Assembly: GCF_002007645.1 (NCBI RefSeq)
Contig: NZ_CP019791.1
Location: 1,860,001 to 1,924,000, forward strand
Length of the DNA: 64,000 nucleotides
From: Anaerohalosphaera lusitana
GTDB taxonomy: Bacteria; Planctomycetota; Phycisphaerae; Sedimentisphaerales; Anaerohalosphaeraceae
Direction of reading: 5' to 3'
Shown here: positions 15,098 to 22,055 of the stretch, one piece after another
Layout: the number at the start of each line of letters is the position of its first letter
Numbering within the stretch: position 1 is the stretch's first letter
Translations under genes and position numbers: made by a program
Notes under the pieces: generated by a model
Told to the model about the DNA's origin: nothing
Databases searched by the model: none
Seen by the model: the letters and a program-made list of their open reading frames with translations, nothing else

Positions 15098-15189
15098 TGG
15101 AAGAGTTGGGGGCTTATTCTGCCTTTGGGGGTTGGATCTTATTTGGTCCCGCGATTGATATTGACGCTATGTTTATGGGGGACAGAACG

Positions 15190-16605
15190 ATGCGGAAATC
15201 ATTTTTTGCTGTAATGACGTTGTGTGTGCTGGTGTGTGCGGTTGTTTTTGCGGCCGAGCATGAGGGGGAGAAGATGACGGCGGAGGATCTGCCTAGACAG
15301 ACTTATATGCCGGTGGTGCTGGAGCAGGATTTCGAGGAGATCATGGCCAGCGACAAGGCTGAGAAGGACGAGGTGATGCAAAGGCAGATGAGGCTGCTGC
15401 GTCGGAGGTATGACCTCAGTGATATGCCGGCGGAGGGGGTTATGATGTCGGGCGGTCGAAAGGCTGTGCAGAAGGGCGTGCGGGTTAAGCTGCCGGAAGG
15501 GGTTGGATCATGGCAGGAACTTGCGGAGATGTCGCCCGAGGAGATCAAGGAGAAGGGGTTGTGGCCGAGGGGCTTTTTGCCTTTGCCTCATGCGAAACAT
15601 TCGACGGGCGGGCAGGTGTTCCCGCAGGATCAGATCGACGAGATAATGCGGCTGGAGGATCGGTCGCTGCTGCGGTTCGATGTGGAGTTCGATCTGCCTG
15701 ATCACTTTACGCCGGAGTTTCCGCCGCCGATATTCTTGACGACTCGGCCGGACCTGGGGGATGTGTCGCAGGGGAAGGTGCTGTCGATCAAGAACTATTA
15801 TGACATAATGCTGGGCAAGCTGACGCCCGTGCAGATGGAGGGGCTGCGATTGCTGCTGACGCCTTTCCCGCAGCAGCAGTTCAATGCGACGTATGATCGA
15901 AAAGTCGAGGAGCCGAGCCTGGGAGTGTCGTGCCTGGACTGCCATGTGAACGGGCACACGAATGCGACTTTCCATCTGAACCCGGATACCCGGCCGCAGG
16001 AGGCGAGGTTCAGGATCGATACGGTGAGTCTGCGGGGGATGTATAACCAGCAGATATTCGGGTCGAAGCGGTCGCTACGGTCGGTTGAGGACTTTACGGA
16101 GTTCGAGCAGCGGACGGCGTATTTTGACGGGGATCATGTGACCGCGGCGAAGAAGGGAGTGCATCTGCCGGACAGGGCGAGCCAGGTTGCGATGATGGCG
16201 CAGATGCAGATAATTTTTGATTTTCCGCCTTCGCCCAAGCTGAACCGGTTCGGCAGGCTGGATCCGGAGAAGGCGACCGAGGAAGAGATGTTCGGGCAGG
16301 AGGTGTTCTTCGGCAAGGGCAAGTGCGCGGAATGTCATATGCCGCCTGCGTACGAAGACGGGAAGATGCATGATCTGAAGGTGGAGCGGTTTTATGAGCC
16401 GCAGATGATCAACGGGCAGTTCATTACGGCTGAGGGGCCGATCAAGACGTTCGCGCTGCGGGGCATCAAGGATTCACCGCCTTACATGCATGACGGGCGA
16501 TGTCTGACGCTGGAGGATACGGTCGAGTTTTTCAACCTGGTGACGGATCTGAAGCTGACGGAGAAAGAGAAGAAGGCGCTGGTTGCGTTTATGCGGCAGT
16601 TGTGA
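15190..16605 (+). CDS. Di-heme cytochrome c peroxidase-like exported protein
   Basis: Start at 15190, eight bases after GGGGGA and opening a signal peptide (MRKSFFAVMTLCVLVCAVVF). The mature protein has two covalent heme sites, CLDCH (Cys248-His252) and CAECH (Cys379-His383). Near the end is SPPYMHDGRCLTLEDTVEFF, the typical C-terminal signature of the bacterial di-heme peroxidase/MauG family. The location is periplasmic by inference. The N-terminal 200 residues (many acidic and basic stretches) are longer than in classical peroxidases, so it may be a specialised member instead of a hydrogen peroxide scavenger. It converges on the outer-membrane protein gene with only three bases between stops. 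Confidence 0.85.
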   Translation: MRKSFFAVMTLCVLVCAVVFAAEHEGEKMTAEDLPRQTYMPVVLEQDFEEIMASDKAEKDEVMQRQMRLLRRRYDLSDMPAEGVMMSGGRKAVQKGVRVKLPEGVGSWQELAEMSPEEIKEKGLWPRGFLPLPHAKHSTGGQVFPQDQIDEIMRLEDRSLLRFDVEFDLPDHFTPEFPPPIFLTTRPDLGDVSQGKVLSIKNYYDIMLGKLTPVQMEGLRLLLTPFPQQQFNATYDRKVEEPSLGVSCLDCHVNGHTNATFHLNPDTRPQEARFRIDTVSLRGMYNQQIFGSKRSLRSVEDFTEFEQRTAYFDGDHVTAAKKGVHLPDRASQVAMMAQMQIIFDFPPSPKLNRFGRLDPEKATEEEMFGQEVFFGKGKCAECHMPPAYEDGKMHDLKVERFYEPQMINGQFITAEGPIKTFALRGIKDSPPYMHDGRCLTLEDTVEFFNLVTDLKLTEKEKKALVAFMRQL

Positions 16606-16608
16606 TCA

Positions 16609-17460
16609 TCAAAACAGAAATCTTGTTCCGACTATGAAGCGTGTTCCCTGTTCGAGTTGGGAGCCTTCCTGGTCCTGCCAGACGGGAAACTGCACGAGGG
16701 CCTCGAATATGAACGACGACTTGGTGAACTTGATGCCGGGCGAGACGAAAAACAACGATTCGCCGGTATTGTCAACGGTTCGGCCGCTGAGCGAGTCGCG
16801 TGTGTTGTGCTCGTAATTGAGCTCGAGTACGGGGGCAATGGTAGTGTCGGCTTCTTCGGTCAGGTTGAATTGATGAGCGAAGGCCAGATCGAGGGAGATT
16901 TTGTCGCCGGGGTCGAGGCCGTTCCTGCCTTCGTCCGCAAAGCCGTTCCATTTGTATGTGGCGTTGAAATCTGATTGCCAGGGGCCGCTGCGCCAGGAGG
17001 CGAAAAAGCCGGGCTGGAGGTCCCATGTCTCTGATCCGAAATCGTCGTCTCCGGTGGGTAGTTCCAGGCCGAGGGTGCCTGCCAGGCCGAAGATGTAGTC
17101 GCGTGTGTTGAGGCGGTAGAGTTTGTACTTGGCGAGGAGCAGGAGGTCGCCGAAGCCTGCATCGCGGCTGGTTTCACCCATTTCCATTGTGCGCTGCTTG
17201 ATCGCCTGACGTGCTATCAGCGTCAGGTCGGGCGTGAATCCATATGCAATGACGGTGGGAAATGCGTACGTGTACATTTCGCGGTCCATTGCGGTGGGGT
17301 CGTCTTCTTTTTCCATGTAGCGGAACTGGTTTCGCAGGATCCAGCGGTCCTCGGGCGGGGTCAGGCCCGCATCGATGCTGATCCCTGCGGCGAAAACGGA
17401 CTGTGCGAGACATGCAAATGAGAATGCGACGAGAAGGATTCTGGGTGAAAATCGGTTCAT
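16609..17460 (-). CDS. Outer-membrane beta-barrel protein, phenol-degradation MetA-like transporter family
   Basis: 283 residues with a signal peptide (ILLVAFSFACLAQSVFA) and an alternating polar/aromatic pattern throughout, ending in ...VGTRFLF with a terminal Phe, as in outer-membrane barrels. Recognisable stretches are TPDLTLIARQAIKQRT, GFGDLLLLAKYKLYR, LGLELPTGDDDFGSETWDLQ and FVSPGIKFTKSSFIFEALVQ, the pattern seen in MetA/transporter-type outer-membrane proteins. It is preceded 15 bases upstream by an HMA-domain lipoprotein in the same orientation, probably one operon, so a metal- or redox-related role is possible but unproven. Confidence 0.75.
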   Translation of the reverse strand: MNRFSPRILLVAFSFACLAQSVFAAGISIDAGLTPPEDRWILRNQFRYMEKEDDPTAMDREMYTYAFPTVIAYGFTPDLTLIARQAIKQRTMEMGETSRDAGFGDLLLLAKYKLYRLNTRDYIFGLAGTLGLELPTGDDDFGSETWDLQPGFFASWRSGPWQSDFNATYKWNGFADEGRNGLDPGDKISLDLAFAHQFNLTEEADTTIAPVLELNYEHNTRDSLSGRTVDNTGESLFFVSPGIKFTKSSFIFEALVQFPVWQDQEGSQLEQGTRFIVGTRFLF

Positions 17461-17475
17461 GATTGGTTGCCTTTC

Positions 17476-17811
17476 TTATTGCAGGCGTTTGCCGGGGGTG
17501 AAGTTAGCACGTTCTATTGCGTCGTGAACCGCTTCGTCGGTTACTTCTGTGCCGGGTTTTGGGGTTACGACAAGCCGCTGTTTCTGCCAGTTGGCTTTTG
17601 CGTCTTCAACTTCGGGGATCTTTTTGAGCAGTTTTTCGACACCACCCTGACAGCCGGGACAATCCATGCCGAAAACCTCGTAAACCTGGGCGTTGGGGGC
17701 GAATGATTCTTCCAGTTTAGTGGTTTCGGGGGCTACCTGTTCAGATTCTGTGCAGCCCAGAGCCGTAAAGATGATGGTTAGTGTCAGTAATATAGTAAAA
17801 ATGCGGGTCAT
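17476..17811 (-). CDS. Heavy-metal-associated (HMA) domain lipoprotein
   Basis: 111 residues. The lipoprotein signal ends at Cys20 (IIFTALGC). After a short linker comes an HMA domain with the metal-binding motif GMDCPGCQGGVEKLLKKIPE (Cys51 and Cys54), followed by the ADAKANWQKQRLVVTPKPG strand pattern. It should bind a soft metal such as copper outside the cytoplasm. Being a lipoprotein instead of part of a P-type ATPase is less common. It leads a two-gene operon with the outer-membrane protein and has a good promoter upstream. Confidence 0.85.
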   Translation of the reverse strand: MTRIFTILLTLTIIFTALGCTESEQVAPETTKLEESFAPNAQVYEVFGMDCPGCQGGVEKLLKKIPEVEDAKANWQKQRLVVTPKPGTEVTDEAVHDAIERANFTPGKRLQ

Positions 17812-17855
17812 TTGACTATCTCCAAAAAGGCCAGTAAAGTAATAGGAATAATGGG

Positions 17856-17884
17856 ATAATACGAAAACGAAGAGCCTTTTTCAA
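17856..17884 (-). promoter_or_regulatory. Sigma70-like promoter for the HMA lipoprotein operon
   Basis: On the minus strand TTGAAA (17879-17884), a 17-base spacer and TATTAT (17856-17861). It lies about 45 bases before the ATG. Confidence 0.65.
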
Positions 17885-17958
17885 GTGGGTACTTTGGTAA
17901 AATTCGGCAAAATGGCGGCCTGCGGGCCGAATCGACTATTCGGTGGGGTTTTGGAGTT

Positions 17959-20361
17959 CTAAAGCTTGAATTCGAGGGTTTGGCCGGCGTTCAGTTTTTT
18001 CATTTTGCCGCGGAAATCGAGGTTTACGGGGCCGGGGCAGTCGCAGAGTTTGGTTATGGTGAGTTTGTGGGTTTCGACTTTTACGAAGAGGGGGTGGCCT
18101 CGGTAGACCATGCGGAGTTCGAGTTTTGCGAGGTGTTCGGGCAGGCAGGGATTGAGGACGAGGGTGTCGTCGCGGGTGTCCATGCCTGTGTAGGCTTTTT
18201 GCACGAGGGCGACGGTTCCGGCCATTGCACCGAGGTGGATGCCTTCGGGGGTTGTGCCGCCCTGTATGTCGGCGATGTCGGACTGAAGGGCCTTTTTGAA
18301 GAGGTCCCATGAGCCTTCGCGGTCGGAGCGTGAGAGGACCCATGAGTGGGCGACCCAGCTCAGGGTGGAGCCGTGTGAGGTTCGATCGATGTAGTAGTTG
18401 ATGTTTCTGGGGATGGTTTCGCGGTCGAATTCGTAGCCGAGCTGGGTGAAGAGGTCGTTGAGCTGTTCGGATGAGAACAGGTAGAAGAGCATGAGGACGT
18501 CGGCCTGTTTTGCGAGCTTATAGCGGTTGGGTGTGTCGTCCTCAGATTCGAGTATGCGGTCGAGGCGCTGGATGTTGCCGTAGCGTTTTTTGTAGCCTTC
18601 CCAGTCGAATTCCTGCAGCTTGTCGTAGCCTTCGAACTGGCTGATGATGCCGTCGCCGTGGAAGACTATGCGCATGCGCTGGGAGATGTGTTTCCAGCGT
18701 TCGGTTTCTTCTTTGGTGATGCCGAGGACGTGGCTGAGTTCTTTTGCGCGGTACTCGGGGAGGAGCTCGTAGAGCTTGAGGGCCTTGTTCATGAGCCAGA
18801 CGACCATGATGTTGGTGTAGGAGTTGTTGTTCAGACCCGGCTCGTCGGTGTCGGGGTAGCCGTCGTGGTATTCGTCGGGGCCCATTACGCGGTGGATCTC
18901 GTAACGCTGGAGGTCTTCGTTCCAGGTTGCCTTGCTGGACCAGAAGCGGGCGATCTCCCAGATCATTTCCGCGCCGTGATTGCAGAGGAAGCTGATGTCG
19001 GCGGTGGCTTCGTAATACTTCCAGACGTTGTATGCGATGGCGGCGTTGACGTGACGCTGGAGGCGGGAGTTGTCGGGTATCCATCGGCCTGACTTGGGGT
19101 TGTAATGTATTTTCTGGCTTTCTTCTCGGCCGTTGCTGCCTGACTGCCAGGGGAACATTGCGCCTTTGTATCCCTGTTCGCGGGCGGCGGCTCGGGCCTC
19201 TTTTAGACGGCGGTAGCGATAGAGCAGAAGGGCACGGCCTATGCTGGGCATTCGGATGTTTAGGAAGGGGAAGATGAACAGTTCGTCCCAGAGGATGTGG
19301 CCTCGGTATGCTTCGCCGTGCCAGCCGCGCGAGGGTACGCCCACGTCGAGGTCGATGCTGTGGCGGGATGTTGTCTGGAGAATGTGGAACGTGTAGAGAT
19401 TGAGAACGGCCTGCATCTGGACCTTTTCTTCTTCGTAGGTGTTCTGCAGGTCGACCTTAATGCGGGACCAGAGGTTTTCCCATGCTAGTTTGTGAGTGTC
19501 GGCGAGCTCGTTGAATGTTTTGGCGTTACGTGCGTCCTTGAGGGCCTCGATGGAGCTGTTTGATATTGCATGGTCACGGGAGGTGTAGAGTGTGACGATC
19601 TTTTCGACGGTCAGCGGCTGGCCTTGTTTTGCGTCTAGCTTGAGGTTCTGGGCGATCTGTGCCTTGTCGCTGTCTGTTGTGCGTTCAGGGTCGAGCAGTT
19701 GGCCGTCGGAGTATACGCGGGTGCGGGCGGCCTGGGATATTTCGATGCGGGACTGGTTGGTTATTACGGTCAGGAGGATGGTATCATTATGAACGTGGGT
19801 TTCCAGGGGATCGAGGTGCTTGTCTTCGAGTTTGCGATAGCGGGGGACGCCGTTGTTGGTTACTGTGCCGTCGAGGGCGGATCGGAACTCTATGGTGCCG
19901 GTGAAGTTCAGGGGAGTGAGTGTGAGCTGTATGGCAGCGAGGTGCGGGAAGCCCATATGGACGAGTCGGCGGCTGTGGTATCTGAGTTTTTTGCCGGTCT
20001 GGTCGGTGAACTCTACTTTGCGGTGGAGGATACCCTCGTGCATGTCGAGGGTCTGTTCGTATGAGTCGAGGGTGACGTTTGCGATGGTGAACCAGTCGCC
20101 GTCGTCAATGCGGAAGTTCAGCGGCAGCCAGTTGGGGATGTTGACGAGATCCTCGTTTTCTATGGCTTGACCTTCGACGTGGGAGGTCAGGCGGTTGTAT
20201 CCGCCGGCGAGATAGGTGCCGGGATAGTGTACGCCGTCGTCCTCTGCCTCGGCTGCTGCGCCTCTTGTTGCGAAGTATCCATTGCCGAGCGTGCAGAGGG
20301 CCTCGCGGAGGCCTTCCTGGTCCGGGTCAAAACCTTTGTATTTGAGGAGCCATTCACTCAT
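17959..20361 (-). CDS. Glycoside hydrolase family 65 disaccharide phosphorylase
   Basis: 800 residues, the normal length for GH65. The N-terminal beta-sandwich opens with the family signature GLREALCTLGNGYFATRG. The (alpha/alpha)6 barrel carries SRGWHGEAYRGHILWDELF and the catalytic acid Glu497 in RVMGPDEYHDGYPD. Further on, SHGSTLSWVAHSWVLSR resembles the phosphate-binding segment, so this is a phosphorylase. Family members split trehalose, maltose or kojibiose with phosphate to beta-glucose-1-phosphate plus glucose; which disaccharide cannot be read from sequence. Its ATG overlaps the stop of the upstream HAD fusion gene by four bases (ATGA). That enzyme contains the beta-phosphoglucomutase needed to use the product. 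Confidence 0.9.
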   Translation of the reverse strand: MSEWLLKYKGFDPDQEGLREALCTLGNGYFATRGAAAEAEDDGVHYPGTYLAGGYNRLTSHVEGQAIENEDLVNIPNWLPLNFRIDDGDWFTIANVTLDSYEQTLDMHEGILHRKVEFTDQTGKKLRYHSRRLVHMGFPHLAAIQLTLTPLNFTGTIEFRSALDGTVTNNGVPRYRKLEDKHLDPLETHVHNDTILLTVITNQSRIEISQAARTRVYSDGQLLDPERTTDSDKAQIAQNLKLDAKQGQPLTVEKIVTLYTSRDHAISNSSIEALKDARNAKTFNELADTHKLAWENLWSRIKVDLQNTYEEEKVQMQAVLNLYTFHILQTTSRHSIDLDVGVPSRGWHGEAYRGHILWDELFIFPFLNIRMPSIGRALLLYRYRRLKEARAAAREQGYKGAMFPWQSGSNGREESQKIHYNPKSGRWIPDNSRLQRHVNAAIAYNVWKYYEATADISFLCNHGAEMIWEIARFWSSKATWNEDLQRYEIHRVMGPDEYHDGYPDTDEPGLNNNSYTNIMVVWLMNKALKLYELLPEYRAKELSHVLGITKEETERWKHISQRMRIVFHGDGIISQFEGYDKLQEFDWEGYKKRYGNIQRLDRILESEDDTPNRYKLAKQADVLMLFYLFSSEQLNDLFTQLGYEFDRETIPRNINYYIDRTSHGSTLSWVAHSWVLSRSDREGSWDLFKKALQSDIADIQGGTTPEGIHLGAMAGTVALVQKAYTGMDTRDDTLVLNPCLPEHLAKLELRMVYRGHPLFVKVETHKLTITKLCDCPGPVNLDFRGKMKKLNAGQTLEFKL

Positions 20362-21932
20362 GCGGTTTGCCTCGCTAGAATCTGTGCAAGTTGTTCGAGG
20401 AATATTCTTGTCTGTTCGGTATCGGTGAGGACGTAGTCGGCTGCGGTGTCTTCGACTTCGTCGCTTACCATAATGCCCACGCCTTTGCTTTTGAGGGCTT
20501 TGAAAGCGTCTTCGTCGGTGAGGTCGTCGCCGATGTAGATGGGCAGAAACTTATCCGGGTCGAGTTCGAGTTTTTCGAGGAGCCAGAGGACCGCGCTGCC
20601 CTTGTCCCATTCGACGTTGGGTCGGAGTTCGAAGATCTTTTTGCCGCCGGTGAGTTTGAGCTGGGGGTAGGAGTCGGCTAGCTCATGGCCTATTTCGAGA
20701 AGGTCGTCAACGCGGTTGTCGGGGACCTGGCGGTAGTGGACGGCGATGGCGAATTTCTTGCGTTCGATGCGTGCGTTGGGGATGGCGTGGAGTTTTTGCT
20801 GCAGGGCCTGGTGTGCGATCTCGAGGTGCGGCAGAGCGTCTTCGCCTTTCTGCAGTTCGATGTGCATGCCGTGAGGGCCCTGTATGTCGAAGCCGTGGCT
20901 GCCCGCGTAGATGAGCTGGTCGAGGTTGACCATGGAGCGGACGTCGGCGAGGTCGCGGCCGGAGACGATGGCGACGGTGCAGTGTTTGTTGAGTTCGATG
21001 AGTGCGTCGGCCATTTCGGGTGAGAGGGTTGCGTCCTCTGGGTGTTCGACGATGGGGGTGAGTGTGCCGTCGTAGTCGAGGAAGACGGCTGGTTTGCGTG
21101 TGCCTGCGCGGTCTGATATTTTCTGAGCGCATTCGGCGGGGTCCATCGGGTCGGCAACTGCGGCGTTCTTTGCAGGAGCTGTGGTCAGCTCGTCGAGGGT
21201 TGTGACGACGATGTCGGCTCCCTGCGAGCTTAGTGAATCGGGGTCCGTGTTTCGGGCGACGCCGATGACGGTTGCGAATTTGCCCTGGGCGCCGGCCTGG
21301 ACACCCGCGATTGCGTCTTCTACGACGATGGATCTGTCGGGTGTGGTGTTTAGTCTTTTTGCGGCTTCGATGAATACATCGGGTTCCGGTTTGCCCTTGA
21401 GGTTCTGTCGTCTGGCGTCATTGCCGTCTACGCTGGTGTCGAAAAGGTCTATGACGCCTGCAGCTTCGAGGACGGGTTTAGAGTTTTTACTGGCGGAGAT
21501 CACGGCGACGGCGATTCCGTTATTGCGGAGAGCGGTGACGAGTTTTTTTGCGTCGGGGTAGACCTTGGCGCCTTCATGCTTGAGGCGGTCAAGGAAGTAG
21601 TCGTTTTTGCGATTGCCCAGCCCGCAGACGGTTTCAGCGGACGGGTCGTCTGAAGGGGAGCCCCACGGTATGTCGATGCGTCTTGACTGCAGGAAGCTTT
21701 TGACGCCGTCGTAGCGGGGTTTGCCGTCGACGTAGGGCAGGTAGTCGTCCTCTATGCTGAAGGGTTTGAACTCTTCGTTATTTTTTTCGGCGCGGTCCTT
21801 GAGGTATTCATCAAAAAGCTGTTTCCAGGCGGAGGCATGGGTTTTTGCTGTTTCCGTGATCACGCCGTCCATGTCGAAGATGACCGCGTCGAACTTGTCG
21901 GCTGTAATGGTCAGCTTGGTTTCGTTACTCAT
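20358..21932 (-). CDS. Fused beta-phosphoglucomutase-like HAD and trehalose-6-phosphate phosphatase-like HAD
   Basis: Two HAD domains in one 524-residue chain. Residues 12-260 are a beta-phosphoglucomutase-type HAD with the nucleophile and acid pair Asp20/Asp22 (FDAVIFDMDGVITET), AVISASKNSKP and GKPEPDVFIEAAKRL. Residues 280-520 are an OtsB-type domain with Asp286/Asp288 (AVFLDYDGTLTPI), VAIVSGRDLADVR and YIGDDLTDEDAFKAL. The first half should turn beta-glucose-1-phosphate from the overlapping GH65 gene into glucose-6-phosphate. The second would dephosphorylate trehalose-6-phosphate or a similar sugar phosphate. No trehalose-6-phosphate synthase (OtsA) is in the window, so the phosphatase's substrate supply is unclear. 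Confidence 0.88.
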   Translation of the reverse strand: MSNETKLTITADKFDAVIFDMDGVITETAKTHASAWKQLFDEYLKDRAEKNNEEFKPFSIEDDYLPYVDGKPRYDGVKSFLQSRRIDIPWGSPSDDPSAETVCGLGNRKNDYFLDRLKHEGAKVYPDAKKLVTALRNNGIAVAVISASKNSKPVLEAAGVIDLFDTSVDGNDARRQNLKGKPEPDVFIEAAKRLNTTPDRSIVVEDAIAGVQAGAQGKFATVIGVARNTDPDSLSSQGADIVVTTLDELTTAPAKNAAVADPMDPAECAQKISDRAGTRKPAVFLDYDGTLTPIVEHPEDATLSPEMADALIELNKHCTVAIVSGRDLADVRSMVNLDQLIYAGSHGFDIQGPHGMHIELQKGEDALPHLEIAHQALQQKLHAIPNARIERKKFAIAVHYRQVPDNRVDDLLEIGHELADSYPQLKLTGGKKIFELRPNVEWDKGSAVLWLLEKLELDPDKFLPIYIGDDLTDEDAFKALKSKGVGIMVSDEVEDTAADYVLTDTEQTRIFLEQLAQILARQTA

Positions 21933-21973
21933 TGATGTTTTACCCTTATTTGATTGCTTTTCGGTGTCAGTTT

Positions 21974-21987
21974 GCGTTCCGGAACGC
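21974..21987. promoter_or_regulatory. Perfect 14-base palindrome at the HAD-GH65 promoter, putative operator
   Basis: GCGTTCCGGAACGC is a perfect palindrome placed just after the -10 box, around the predicted transcription start. LacI-family operators are perfect or near-perfect palindromes with a central CG, so a sugar-responsive repressor is a reasonable guess. No regulator gene lies nearby. Confidence 0.5.
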
Positions 21988-21991
21988 TATC

Positions 21992-22020
21992 AGTATAACA
22001 TCAGATGGCGATTTCATCAA
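21992..22020 (-). promoter_or_regulatory. Sigma70-like promoter for the HAD-GH65 operon
   Basis: On the minus strand TTGATG (22015-22020), a 17-base spacer and TATACT (21992-21997) preceded by TGT, an extended -10. The palindrome at 21974-21987 follows immediately. Confidence 0.7.
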
Positions 22021-22055
22021 GTTTGTATCAGTTATGCGGAATGATAGCGTCTGTT

